A stretch of 64,000 nt of DNA from positions 3,100,001 through 3,164,000 of the forward strand of contig NC_026659.2 in NCBI RefSeq assembly GCF_000004075.3, given 5' to 3'. Source of the stretch: Cucumis sativus (lineage: Eukaryota > Streptophyta > Magnoliopsida > Cucurbitales > Cucurbitaceae). The position numbers and the translations under genes are program-made. The notes under the pieces were generated by a model, which was not told the origin of the DNA, did not search any database, and saw only the letters and a program-made list of their open reading frames with translations. Below are positions 1-11,793 of this stretch, one piece after another (within the stretch, counting starts at the first letter, position 1; each line of letters starts with the position of its first letter).

Positions 1-78
1 TAAATGTAAATCATCATTAGCGTCTTCTCTTTCCCTATGATCCTATCCAATTTATGTATCCTGTCCGATTGTGATCAG

Positions 79-1912
79 GAGTGGAGGTTGCTGAGAGATT
101 TGCCTACTATGGAGTTTCCTCCAACTTGATTAACTTCTTGACGGACCAGCTTCAGCAGTCAACGGTCACGGCAGCTAAGAATGTCAATGCCTGGTCCGGT
201 ACCGCCTCCTTGCTACCTTTACTCGGTGCCTTTCTGGCTGATTCATTCCTTGGACGATACTGGACTATTGTTCTTTCGTCTGCCCTCTACATTCTGGTTC
301 TTCCACTACTTTATCCTCTTGTTTTGTGTGCTTTCTTTTTCCATTCTCAATTCCCAACTATAAAGTTTTACAAGAGGATGCAAGTTTTTGGGTAGGGATA
401 TGGTAATTCAGGATTATTTTTCCTTTTGTTGTTTCTGGAATTTAGGGCCTTGGGTTGTTGACCATGTCTGCATTGATACCTTCTCCAAGCACTTCTGCCT
501 GCCAACAGACTGAAAAATCCTTACCATGTTCTCCCAATCTTTTCCAAGTTATTTTGTTTTTCTTCTCCTTATATTTGGTCGGATTGGCTCAAGGGGGACA
601 CAAGCCTTGCGTCCAAGCTTTTGGAGCTGACCAATTTGATGGACAACATCCAAAAGAGAGCAGATCTAAAAGCTCTTTCTTCAATTGGTGGTATTTTGGT
701 ATATCTTTGGCCACATTTGCAACTGTTAATATCTTGAACTATGTGCAAGATAATCTCAGCTGGAGTCTTGGTTTTGGAATTCCTTGTATTGCTATGGTTT
801 TAGCACTTGTAGTCTTCTTGCTTGGAACTAGGACGTACAGGTTCAGTAACAGAGGGGATGAGGAAAATCCATTTGTAAGAATTGGACGGGTGTTTGTCAC
901 TGCAGTAAAGAATTGGCGAGTGAATTCTTCAGAAATGGCTCATGAAGAGGAAATCCGTGGCCTGTTACCTCACCATAGCTCTAAACAGTTGAGGTAAATC
1001 AGATGTCTAAAGAAGGGTAACATTGGCTTAGAAACAATTTTAATTTGTATGTATTATTGTAACACTTTTCTTTACTGGATTCTATAATTTGGTAGGTTTC
1101 TCGATAAAGCTTTGATCACACCTAATAGTTTGAAGGAAGACGGTCGTGCATGTAGCATAAGTGAAGTTGAGGAAGCAAAAGCAGTACTGAGGCTTGTTCC
1201 AATATGGGTGGCATGTTTAGCATTTGCTATTGTATTCTCTCAGTCATCAACTTTCTTTATAAAACAAGGAGTCACAATGGACAGATCTATAACTTTTGGG
1301 TTTGAAGTACCCTCTGCTTCACTTCAATCATTTATTAGTCTATCCATTGTCATTTCCCTCCTGATATACGATCGCATACTCATTCCAATTGCTAGAAATT
1401 TCACTGGAAAACCTTCTGGAATTACAATGCTACAAAGAATTGGATTTGGGATGCTATTATCTGCTATTTCCATGGTCATTGCTGCATTAGTTGAGATTAA
1501 AAGGCTGAAAACAGCTCAAGAATATGGTTTGGTTGATCAGCCTAAGGCGACTGTTCCTTTGAGTATATGGTGGCTGGTTCCTCAGTATGTACTGTTTGGA
1601 GTTGCCGATGCTTTCACCATGGTTGGGTTGCAGGAGTTTTTTTATGACCAAGTTCCGAGTGGATTAAGAAGCATTGGTCTCTCCTTGTACTTGAGTATTT
1701 TTGGGATTGGCAACTTTTTAAGTAGCTTTCTCATCTCCGCCATTGAAAAATTAACTAGTGGGGATGGGAAACAAAGTTGGTTTGACAATAATCTCAACAA
1801 AGCTCATCTCGATTACTTCTACTGGTTGCTTGTAGGGCTTAGTGTTATTGGGTTGGCTGCTTTCGTATTTTGTGCAAGAACTTACATCTATAATAAGGGG
1901 AACACCACGTAA
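79..1912 (+). CDS. NPF5.10-like: NRT1/PTR FAMILY 5 transporter, copy 1 (5' end outside window)
   Basis: Proton-coupled major-facilitator transporter of the NPF/POT family, a membrane protein moving nitrate, peptides or other small solutes; the substrate cannot be read from sequence. Visible exons are 79-296, 446-993 and 1096-1912, joined in frame by comparison with the four complete copies. Exon 2 carries the proton-coupling ExxER motif (EVAERF). Exon 3 has the family block FFNWWYFG and the cytosolic loop after TM6. Exon 4 encodes the C-terminal transmembrane half with [13 protein letters not shown]. Exon 1 (about 36 residues) lies before the window, which opens in intron 1. The five bases before the presumed donor at position 6 do not match the ATAG or ATTG seen in the other copies, so the exon 1 junction deserves a check. 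No internal stops or frameshifts are seen. Subfamily 5 (NPF5.10-like) is assigned by resemblance. Confidence 0.9.
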
Positions 1913-2960
1913 GTGTAAGTATAATTTGGTAAGGTGTATTTGGTTTGAGGAGTAAGAGAAATTGGAGTTGGGAAGTAAAAGTAGTAAACTCTAGTCTCGT
2001 TTGTTCTAAGGGGATTTGTTGATCCCACTATTGAAAACATCAAATTTTTATATTATCAATTATTTACGTCGTGACCGTGGGTTTGAGTGTTCACGAAACC
2101 CAAGATTTCAGGATTCCTCAAAGCTCACTATTCCATTGCTTACCTAAAATGCATCTTTATGTACTGTAATGTATTTGAATTTTTAGGAATCCTATTCTTA
2201 AAAGTTTTCATAGTTACTTGCGTAGAAGCCTCTCTTGCTTTGTGGGATCAAGAAATTACATCCACCTTGAACTCCACCATATGTTGATTGGGCGGTAATC
2301 TTAAGTTAAGTTTGTCAATGAAGATGAAATTTCGTTGATTTGACTGATTTTGTGATTTGTCAAACTTTCCATAAAGCTTAGGAATTTGAGAAGTAGGCAT
2401 GAAAAGGTGAAGTGCATTTGTTATGTACATTTATACATGATTTTTTTTTGCTAATTTTTCTATTTAAAATACCCTCATTTTAATATGAATTGTTTTAAAA
2501 GTTATAACTTAAACTACTTATCAAAAGCCAACCTCAAATATAATATAATAGTATAATTACATAATTATATAGTAAAGCAAACTTAAATCTCTAAAATAAT
2601 TTGGATCAATATTATATGAGTAATTCAAAAGTACAAAAACAAAACAATTTTTTTAAGAACAAATGTTTTAAAATTTGCAAATTATTGATTTCATACTTTT
2701 ACATAATTGAGTAAACGTTTCATACCATATAGCATATACTTTATATTAAGTTAATTTTTAAATATAATATTATCACATTCTATCCTTTTCGTGTTAAGAA
2801 AACTATATATATTTAGGATAGTATAAATTCATATATTTATAATTTTAGACTCATTGATGTAATGTTTTTAAATAATATAATAGTGTGAAAACAAAACTTT
2901 ATTAACTTCTAAATTTGTACTCGTTTTAAATATAATATTATCACATGCAATATTCTCTCT
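1913..2960. other. intergenic region, NPF 3' flank and AT-rich spacer
   Basis: No gene is visible. The first ~200 bases resemble the 3' flanks of copies 2 and 3 (8575 and 11794 onward), so they are probably 3' UTR and shared duplicated flank. The rest is AT-rich. Around 2745-2815 it carries a stretch (ATAATATTATCACA, then CGTGTTAAGAAAACTA) that recurs upstream of the other copies near 6080-6190 and 12800-12920. Confidence 0.6.
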
Positions 2961-3273
2961 CTCTATATATTTGGGTGCACATCATCGTCTCTCTACCACA
3001 CAAATTAACGGCCATCATCTATCAACCGTCCACGCTGCTTTATTTCTTGATCTCATGTGCATATTTCCCTTCAGGTAGGCTCAAGGGTGTCGGTGCTACA
3101 CAAGCTCACGACAGTGACGAAACAAACCGGCCACTTTCACCCATGAATGCAGCGGTGAGGCTTCCTTTTCTTGGCTGTTTATCGACTTTCGCCGCTTTTG
3201 GACTCAAATCAGTTTGTCCAAATCTTGAAAATGACAGAGAACGACGAACTCGAACTTATTCGATTACCAATCA

Positions 3274-3708
3274 GACTACATTTGATGCTGTATGGCTTCT
3301 TTCGGTAAACTTGGAGTAGTTTCGTACCAATGCGAATACCTTTTAGCAGCAATTCAAGTCAATTTTGGTAATATTTGGATCGTAAAGTTATGTTTAAACC
3401 CAGTAAATCTCTATCGAAGTATGTTGGATCATTCTTTATTCATTGGAAAGTCTCTGTTTTCCTTTTTTGACTTTTTGTTAGACCAAGAGATACTGTAGAA
3501 CAGTACATTTGTTTTGTTTCTATCTTGTGATGGGTATAAAAAATTCAAAGTTTGAGCACATTATTGATTTCGGTGTGGGTTTTGTAAATATCATTGGAGA
3601 TGAATGGTCTGCTGATGAGATTGATGCAATGATAAAGCTTAGAGGAAATGGTTTTGATAATGCAATATTCAAAGCCTGGACTAAGTGGTGGTGTGTTCAA
3701 AGTTCAAG
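3274..3708 (+). pseudogene. ARF-GAP (AGD11/12/13-type) gene relic upstream of NPF fragment
   Basis: Two exon-like blocks are readable. Block 3274-3367 gives a degraded zinc-finger-like stretch (a CC pair, then ...KLGVVSYQC) ending at a GT after AATTTTG. Block 3581-3708 follows an acceptor-like run and reads NIIGDEWSADEIDAMIK, then RGNGFDNAI. Plant ARF-GAP proteins of the AGD12 type carry a very similar sequence after the zinc finger (DEWSDEEIDAM..GGN...NSIYEAF). Stops and frameshifts show it is not coding. The same relic lies upstream of the complete NPF copies. The family match is from memory of the motif; BLASTX would settle it. Confidence 0.6.
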
Positions 3709-3756
3709 AAAGTTATCTGTTTTGATAATGCAATAATGGTTTTACCAGTATAGGTA

Positions 3757-4322
3757 TTATGATTTCCCTCCTGATATATGATCGCATACTCATTCCAACT
3801 GCAAGAAAGTTCACTGGAAAACCTTCTGGAATTACAATGCTACAAAGAATTGGATTTGGGATGCTTTTATCCATCATTTCCATGGTTGTTGCGGCCTTAG
3901 TCGAGGAAAAAAGGCTCAAAACAGCTCAAGAATATGGTTTGGTTGATATGCCAAAGGCGACTATTCCTTTGAGTATATGGTGGCTGGTTCCTCAATACAT
4001 ATTATTTGGAGTTGCTGATACATTCACCATGGTTAGGTTGCAGGAGTTTTTCTATGACCAAGTTCCGAGTGGATTAAGAAGCATTGGTCTCTCCTTGTAC
4101 TTGAGTATTTTTGGGATTGGCAACTTTTTAAGCAGCTTTCTCATCTCTGCCATTGAAAAATTAACTAGTGGAGATGGCAAACAAAGCTGGTTTGACAACA
4201 ATCTCAACAAAGCTCATCTCGATTACTTCTATTGGTTGCTTGTTGTGCTTAGTGCTGTTGGGTTGGCTGCTTTCCTATTTTCTGCCCGAACTTACATCTA
4301 TAATAAAGGGAACACTACGTGA
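3757..4322 (+). pseudogene. truncated NPF5 copy (3' half of exon 4 only)
   Basis: The frame is open from about 3759 to a TGA at 4320-4322 and encodes 187 residues matching the C-terminal half of the neighbouring NPF proteins, from [18 protein letters not shown] to the last TM segment. Exons 1-3 and the first part of exon 4 are missing: sequence passes directly from the upstream ARF-GAP-like leader into the middle of exon 4 near 3757. Six transmembrane segments cannot form a working NPF transporter, so this is called a pseudogene. It is nearly identical to copy 4 (13758-15943) here and in the 3' flank. A Gly normally found in MVGLQEFF is Arg. The open frame suggests a recent deletion. Confidence 0.85.
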
Positions 4323-4870
4323 GTATAAAGTTATGAGATTGGAAATGTATTTTTGTGTAATGTGAAATTCTTTTTTTAGAGTTGTGTTGATAATTTCGTT
4401 TTTGAGAAGCCTTTCCTATGCTTTGTTGGAATAAGAAATTAGGAAGACCACATGATCTCTACCATCTAGGAGCTTTGTAATTTAAAACTGTGTGATTATT
4501 GGATATGCATTGGCAAATATCTTATATCTTCTAACTCTGTTGATCGAGGTGTAAGTTTGTCGATGAAGTTGAAAATTTATTGGTTTTGATGGTTTTGAAA
4601 TTGGAGAGGGGGCTTTGAGGTTGAATTCTATGGGAACTATATCTTTCCGTTCTCTTGCAGTAAAGAAGATGATCGTGGGAGAATGATCAAACAGGACCAT
4701 TGTGTTGAATTCAAATAGAGAATGTAGAGAGAAATGGGGAAACCTCACGATGGTTTGTCAAAGCAATTAATGGAAAGAGAGCATTATACACACACACTAC
4801 GGAGTGTGACATAAGGAAATAAACATAATCTCTAAGACCTTGGTTTGTTTTGGGAAATTTGATTCTTTCT
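4323..4870 (+). repeat. 3' flank duplicated with 15944-16500
   Basis: The ~540 bases after the truncated NPF copy match the 3' flank of copy 4, base for base over long runs (for example the block around TTGGATATGCATTGGCAAAT and the one around GAATGATCAAACAGG). This marks the pseudogene and copy 4 as products of one segmental duplication. No gene is seen in it. Confidence 0.8.
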
Positions 4871-6203
4871 TCCGATGTTTTCAATTCAATTCTTTTTTTT
4901 ATTGTTTTCACGATTTACATTTTCATTTCAGTTGTGTTTTTGATCAGGGAAAGAAAGAAAAAAGCAGGAAAGGAAAAGGAAGGTCACCCATCTAAAGCTT
5001 GGCTACCCACTAGTCACTAAGGGTCCGTTTATATGTTTATTTAAATATTTTCTAAGTTTCAAATTTTGTAATAGGAATGTTTATATGTTATTTTAAATTT
5101 AAATTTATTACCTTTAGTATCATTAAAATTAGTTAGAATTCTATTTGAATCAAAATTATTTAAGAAAAATAAATTGAAGTGAAACAATATTTCAAATAAA
5201 ATTTTAACAACATATAAATAATAAAAATTACTGTATTATAGTTACTAATTTTGTAACGGAATTTATGTATATATATATATATATATATATATGATAATGT
5301 TAATGTTTTGTAATTATTTATTTTCTTATTTTAATGAATTCTATATATTTTTATTTTTATTTTTATATAATTAAATTATATTTAAACTAAAAAAATAAGC
5401 GAAAATATTAGAGAAAATAATACAAGAAACATGAAACGTGAATGATTATCAAACACAATTTATTTTTTATTCTAAAAAAAGAAAGAAATAAAGACCAAGA
5501 AACAGAAAAATGAGAAACGAGAACGTTATCAAATAGGTCCTTAATTAAACCTAAATTTTATACTCTTTATATAATATATATTAAAAAACGGTAATTATAC
5601 CAATACTAGTTAGTAGCTATCACAGTGATAAAACTGTCATCCAGTTCCCTTTAAACCTAAATTCAAACTCGACTCTTTACATTTTTTTTCTTCATTTTAT
5701 TTTTATTGAATTACAAAGTCCTCTAGTCTATAGTTTGACATATTTTTTATGAGAAAAGTATTTCTTATTTATTTTAACTTTTAGTAATTCATTGAATTTT
5801 GTTTGCTTTAAAAAAAATTGCTTGGAAATTGAAGAGGAAGGAGTCATGAGATGTTAAATAATATGAAGCTAAACAAGAGATACATATTTGATAGATTATG
5901 TGATCAAATGATTTGTTTTACTCTATTTAATTATAGTCTTTAAAATAATTATAGTTTATTTTGGTATGAAAAGATCCTCACAATAAAACTTACAAAAATT
6001 GTCGTTTTCAAATATAACAAAAGCAAAAATTTTCATATTTTTATATGGTCGAGTAAGCATCTCGTTGCTATATATTTTATACTAAGTTTTTGAATATAAT
6101 ACTATCACATGCTATCCTTGCGTGTTAAGAAAACTACATTTATTCATTTAGTTTAACCATCAACGTCCATCCTCGTGTTATGAAAACTATGTGTGTGTGT
6201 ATA
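4871..6203. other. AT-rich intergenic region upstream of NPF copy 2
   Basis: No gene is visible. It contains an (AT)n run at about 5268-5292. From about 5830 it carries sequence shared with the region upstream of copy 4 (12400 onward): a segment with GAAGAGGAAGGAGTCATG, then the CACATGCTATCCTTGCGTGTT element near 6105-6130. These are probably duplicated promoter-side sequences. Confidence 0.5.
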
Positions 6204-6360
6204 TGGTCTGATGATGAGATTGATGCAATGATATATAAAGATTAGAGGAAATGGTTTTGATAATGCAATATATGAGGCTTTGAACTCTGTTGGACATACT
6301 GGACTAATTGCTGAGGAGTGTTCAAACATCATTTGAAAGGAATCTGATTTGCAAGACTTT
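6204..6360 (+). pseudogene. ARF-GAP relic upstream of NPF copy 2
   Basis: The stretch reads WSDDEIDAMI, then after a frameshift GNGFDNAIYEALNSVGHTG, then ECSNII, a TGA, and KESDLQDFL. The last part resembles the segment ending the ARF-GAP domain of AGD12-type proteins (..SNFIR.KYELQEFL), with TGA where an Arg codon would stand. It ends ~20 bases before the NPF start codon. The longer leader seen at copies 4 and 5, including the zinc-finger-like block, is missing here. Confidence 0.6.
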
Positions 6361-6382
6361 CTAACAACAAGTGTACCTCAAA

Positions 6383-8574
6383 ATGGAGGTTCCTCTTTTG
6401 GATGAGACGGTGGAGGGCGTAGTTGATTACCATGGCCACCCAGTCTGCAGATCCATTTCCGGGGGCTGGAGATCTGCCTCCCTAATCATAGGTAAATCGT
6501 CATTACTCTTTTCTCTTTCTTCGCTTTCCCTATCCAACTTCTGCATCCTCTTCCATTGTGATCAGCGGTGGAGATTGCCGAGAGATTTGCTTACTTCGGA
6601 GTTTCCTCAAATTTGATCAACTTCTTAACGGACCAGCTCCATCAGTCAACAGCCACAGCAGCCAAGAATGTCAACACCTGGTCCGGTACCGCCACCTTGC
6701 TACCTTTACTCGGGGCCTTTCTGGCTGATTGCTTCCTTGGACGATATCGTACTATTGTTTTTTCCTCTGCTCTTTACATTCTGGTTCCCCACCGCTTCAT
6801 GCTCTTACTCTTTTATTTGCTTTCCTTTATTCATTCCCAACTATCTCTAAAGACTATGCAAGTTATTGGCTAGGGATATGGTAATTCATGGTTATTTTGA
6901 TTCCTATTCTTTCACATGATATGAATTGTGGAAACAATTGGAAATTTCAAAATAGTTTTCCCCTTCCCTCCATATTTTTCATAAATTGAAATTTTCAAAA
7001 TAGTTATTCCGTGTGTAACGTTTTTCTTTTTGTTCTATCTGAAATTTAGGGTCTTGGGTTCTTGACGGTGTATGCAACATTATTACCTTCTCCTGACATT
7101 TCTGCCTGCCAACAGACTGAAAACTCCCTAACATGTTCCCCTAATCTAGTACAAGTAATTTTATTTTTCTTCTCCTTATATCTGGTGGCATTTGCTCAAG
7201 GGGGACACAAACCTTGCGTCCAAGCTTTTGGCGCTGACCAATTCGATGGACAGCATCCCGAAGAGAGCAAAGCTAAAAGCTCTTTCTTCAATTGGTGGTA
7301 CTTTGGTATCTCTTTGGCCGGCTTATTAACGGTTAATATCATGAGCTATGTGCAAGATTATCTCAGTTGGAGTCTTGGTTTCGGGATTCTCTGTATTGCA
7401 ATGGTTTTTGCACTTGCAATCTTCTTGCTTGGAACTAGGACATACAGGTTCAGTAACAGAGGAGATGAGGAAAACCCATTTGTAAGAATTGGACGGGTGT
7501 TTATCACTGCAATAAGAAATTGGCATGTAAACTCTTCAGAAATAGCTGATTATGTAGAGGAAACCCATGGCCTTCTATCGCACCATAACTCTACACAGTT
7601 GAGGTGATTCAAATGTCTAAAAGAAGGGTTGATTTGTCACCTCTAGAGTGTATCTGTTCCCGTCAGAAATGTTGTTCTTAAACGGATGTACTATGTAATT
7701 GCCTTACAAACCATGTGACCATTTTCTTTACTGGATTCTATAATTTTGCAGGTTTCTCAACAGAGCTTTGATTGTACCTAATAGTTTGAAAGAAGACGGT
7801 CGTGCATGTAGCATCAATGAAGTTGAGGAAGCAAAAGCAGTACTGAGGCTCGTTCCAATTTGGGTGACATGCTTAGGATATGCTATTGTATTCTCCCAGT
7901 CGTCAACATTCTTTATAAAACAAGGAGTCACAATGGACAGATCAATAGCAGGTGGATTTAAAATACCAGCTGCTTCACTTCAATCTCTTATCGGTCTCGG
8001 TATTATGATTTCCCTCTTGATATATGATTGCATACTCATTCCAACTGCAAGAAAGTTCACGGGGAATCCTTCTGGAATTACAATGCTACAAAGAATTGGA
8101 TTTGGGATGCTATTATCCATCATTTCCATGGTTGTTGCTGCATTAGTTGAGGGAAAAAGGCTCAAAACAGCTCAAGAATATGGTTTGGTTGATATGCCAA
8201 AGGCGACTATTCCATTAAGTATATGGTGGTTGGTTCCTCAATACATATTATTTGGAGTTGCTGATACATTCACCATGGTTGGGTTGCAGGAGTTTTTCTA
8301 TGACCAAGTTCCGAGTGGATTACGAAGCATTGGTCTCTCCTTGTACTTGAGTATTTTTGGAATTGGCTACTTTTTAAGCAGCTTTCTCATCTCTGCCATT
8401 GAAAAGCTAACAAGTGGGTATGGAAAACAAAGCTGGTTTGACAATAATCTCAACAAAGCTCATCTCGAATACTTCTACTGGTTGCTTGTTGTGCTTAGTG
8501 TTGTTGGGTTGGCTGCTTTCCTATTTTCTGCCAGAACTTACATCTATAACAAGGGGAACACCACACTGGTTTAA
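6383..8574 (+). CDS. NPF5.10-like: NRT1/PTR FAMILY 5 transporter, copy 2
   Basis: Complete four-exon gene: 6383-6491, 6566-6783, 7050-7603 and 7752-8574, 567 residues, the usual NPF length. The ATG at 6383 (AAAATGGAGG) is preferred because an upstream GTG in the same frame is not a plant start, and the start is conserved in copies 3-5. The ExxER motif is at residues 39-43 (EIAER) and FFNWWY at about 188-193. A hydrophilic loop ([16 protein letters not shown]) divides two six-helix halves. The product should be a 12-TM proton-coupled transporter in the plasma membrane or tonoplast; its substrate is unknown. Exons 1-2 and intron 1 are almost identical to copy 4. The 3' flank instead resembles copies 1 and 3, so this copy may be a recombinant. 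Confidence 0.95.
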
Positions 8575-9465
8575 TTTTGTTGGGTATATTTGGTTTGAAG
8601 GTTTGAGAGAGTTGGAAAATGAAACCACTAAACTCCACTCTTGTTTATCTTAACGTGAAAAATATCAATTTTATATTTAATACTTAATGTTACAGATCTA
8701 AAACCATTTTTCTTTTTATATACTCAACAAACGTTCGTTTTTTTCTTCTTTCAGCAGTATTCTCTTTGATTCCATTAATTATTCTTCTCCAGTGCACGCT
8801 TGAATTGGATAGTTGTGTTAAACCTTGGAAAACAGTAACCAGTATATGCTATTTAGCATCAAAGTCGAGCCAAATTTTACGTGATTCGACACGACACAAC
8901 AATAATAAACATTTATTTAACATCTTAATATATGTCCGACTAAAATCAACAACTCACTTTCTGTGGAAAGACATAAAATTGGTGGAAGAAAAGAATTAGT
9001 CGATTATAAAAAGATGAATAATTTTTAGCTGTTCATTTTTCTAGATAAATTTTACTACCAACAATAAAATTATCAAATCTAAACAATTATATTAATAAAT
9101 AATGAAAATTTAAAAAATATATAAAAATATAAAATATTTTTCTTTAAATAAAAGATGAATGTATCCAAGAACAAAAACAGTACATGATATTTATTTATTT
9201 TTGGTTTGGTAGGTGCACATCATCGTCTCTCAACCACACAAATTAACGGCCATCATCTCTCTACCGTACACGCTGAATTGGTTTTTCTTTTCTTCGTCTT
9301 CTGTGCATTTCCTTTCAGGTAGGCTCAAGGGTGTCGGTGCAACTTAAGCTCACGGCAGTGACGAAACCACCCAGTAAAGCAGCAGTGAGGCTTCCTTTTC
9401 TTGGCTGATTATCGACCTTCGGCTGTCATCCTCGCCGCTTTTGGCCTCAAATCAGTTTGTCCATA
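8575..9465. other. intergenic region and NPF copy 3 leader
   Basis: No protein gene is seen. The 3' flank of copy 2 is followed by AT-rich spacer. From about 9212 comes the conserved leader of the array (GTGCACATCATCGTCTCTC, then AATTAACGGCCATCATC, then AGGTAGGCTCAAGGGTGTCG). The same leader occurs at about 2977, 18315 and, more diverged, 12940. It is probably the promoter-proximal or 5' UTR sequence of the ancestral unit. Confidence 0.55.
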
Positions 9466-9595
9466 TCTTGCAGATGTTTCGATAATGCAATATATATGTG
9501 AGGCTTTTATCTCTGTTGGATATTCAAAGCCTGGACTAAGTGGTGGTGTGTTCAAAGTTCATGTAATAAGATTCTGATTTGGAAGCCTTTCTAAT
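9466..9595 (+). pseudogene. ARF-GAP relic upstream of NPF copy 3
   Basis: A shortened relic: FDNAIY... followed in the next frame by SVGYSKPGLSGG. AGD12-type ARF-GAPs have YEAFIPEGVSKPG at this point, so the SKPG match supports the assignment. Frameshifts and a TGA make it non-coding. It ends just before the NPF start. Confidence 0.5.
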
Positions 9596-9613
9596 TAATA
9601 AGTGTTCAACAAA

Positions 9614-11793
9614 ATGGAGGCTCCTCTATTGGATGAGACGGTGGAGGGGGCAGTTGATTACAATGGCCACCCGGTCTGCAGATTCAATTCTGGCGGCTGG
9701 AGATCCGCCTCCCTCATCATAGGTAAATCATCATTAGTTTCTTCTCTTTCTTCTCTTTCCCTATCCAATTTTTGTATCCTCTCGAATCGTAATCAGGGGT
9801 GGAGGTTGCGGAGAGATTCGCCTTCTATGGAGCTTCCTCCAATTTGATTAACTTCTTAACGGACCAGCTCCAGCAGTCGACTGCCATGGCAGCCAAGAAT
9901 GTCAACATCTGGTCTGGTACCGCAGCCTTGCTACCTCTACTCGGCGCCTTTCTAGCTGATTGCTTCCTTGGACGATACCGTACCATTGTTCTTTCCTCTG
10001 CTCTTTATGTTCTGGTTCCTAAACCACTCTATGCTCTAACTCTTTTATTGCTTTTCTTTTCCAAATCCAAACTATATAAAATCTCATAAGACTATGCAAG
10101 TTATTGGCTCGGGATCTGTTAATTCAGGATTCTTTTGATTCCTGTTCTTTCATGTGATACTCAATAGTGGAAACAACCGGAAATTTCAAAACAGTTCTCT
10201 TCATAAATTGAAACTTCCATAATATTCAGTGTGTCACTTTTTGCTTTTGTTGTTTCTGGAATTTAGGGCCTTGGGTTGTTGACCTTGTCTGCAGCATTAC
10301 CTTCTCTCGGCATTTCTGCCTGCCATGAGACTGAAAAATTCCTGCCATGCTCCCCGAATCCCGTCCAAGTAATTTTGTTTTTCTTCTCCTTATATCTGTT
10401 GGCATTTGGTAAAGGGGGACACGAGCCTTGCATCCAAGCTTTCGGAGCCGATCAATTTGATGGACAGCATCCAGAAGAGAGAAAAGCTAAAAGCTCTTTC
10501 TTCAATTGGTGGTACTTGGGTATCTCTTTGGCTTGCTTGTTAACTGTTAATATCATGAGCTATGTGCAAGATAACCTCAGTTGGAGTCTTGGGTTTGGAA
10601 TTCCTTGTACTGCAATGGTTTTTGGACTTGTAGTGTTCTTGCTTGGAACTAGGACGTACAGGTTCAGTAACAGAAGAGATGAGGAAAACCCATTTGTAAG
10701 AATTGGACGGGTGTTTATCACTGCAATAAGAAATTGGCATGTAAACTCCTTAGAGATAGCTCATGAAGAGGAAAGTCATGGCCTTTTGCCGCACCATAAC
10801 TCCAAACAGTTGAGGTAAATTAAATGTCCAAAAGAAGGGTAAAGTGTATGCTTTGTCACCTCTAGAGTATTTCTCTTCTCGCCAGAAATGTTGTCCTTAA
10901 GTGGATGTATTATGTAACTGCCTTAGAAACCATGCAACCATTTTCTTTAATGGATTCTCTAATTTTGTAGGTTTCTCGACAAAGCTTTGATTGTACCTAA
11001 TAGTTTAAAGGAAGAATGTCGAGCATGTAGCATCAATGAAGTTGAGGAAGCAAAAGCAGTGCTGAAGCTCGTTCCAATTTGGGCAACATGCTTAACATAT
11101 GCTATTGTATTCTCCCAGTCGTCAACTTTCTTTATAAAACAAGGAGTGACACTGGACAGATCAATAGTTGATGGATTTGAAGTACCAGCTGCTTCACTTC
11201 AATCTTTTATCAGTCTAGGTGTTGTCATTTCCCTCGTAATATATGATCGCGTACTCATTCCAACTGCAAGAAAGTTCACTCGAAAACCTTCTGGAATTAC
11301 AATGCTACAAAGAATTGGATTTGGGATGCTATTATCCATCATTTCCATGGTTGTTGCTGCATTAGTTGAGGGAAAAAGGCTCAAAACAGCTAAAGAATAT
11401 GGCCTTGTTGATCTACCAAAGGCGACTATTCCTTTGAATATATGGTGGTTGGTTCCTCAATATGTATTATTTGGAGTAGCCAGTACTTTCACCATGGTTG
11501 GTTTGCAGGAGTTTTTCTATGACCAAGTTCCAAGTGGATTAAGAAGCATTGGTGTCTCCTTGAACTTGAGTATTTTTGGCACTGGTAGCTTTTTAAGCAG
11601 CTTTCTCGTCTTTGCCATTGAAAAGTTAACTAGTGGGGATGAGAAACAAAGCTGGTTTGACAATAATCTCAACAAAGCTCATCTTGATTACTTCTATTGG
11701 TTGCTTGTTGGGCTTAGTGTTGTTGGGTTGGCTGCTTTCTTGTGTTTTGCAAGAACTTACATCTATAATAAGGGGAATACTACACAAGTATAA
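9614..11793 (+). CDS. NPF5.10-like: NRT1/PTR FAMILY 5 transporter, copy 3
   Basis: Complete four-exon gene: 9614-9722, 9797-10014, 10267-10814 and 10971-11793, 565 residues. The protein starts [16 protein letters not shown] like copy 5, which groups these two against the [16 protein letters not shown] pair (copies 2 and 4). The ExxER motif (EVAER), the FFNWWY block and [13 protein letters not shown] are intact, so a working 12-TM proton-coupled transporter is expected; its substrate is not known. Differences from the siblings include FTRKPSG in place of FTGKPSG (G to R) in the C-terminal half and SNRRDEENPF in the central loop. QGGHKPC reads KGGHEPC, shared with copy 5. The C-terminus ends NTTQV. 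Splice sites are canonical, and intron positions and phases match the other copies exactly. Confidence 0.95.

Noticed and set aside
181-363. Short frames overlapping NPF exon 2 ([11 protein letters not shown]...)
   Set aside because: Shadow frame; the same shadow appears in each NPF copy because the real frame is conserved.
2945-3319. 124-codon frame in the NPF leader (RLKGVGATQAHDSDETNRP)
   Set aside because: Part of it recurs in the copy 5 leader, but it is broken by stops in copies 3 and 4; treated as leader and relic sequence, not as a gene.
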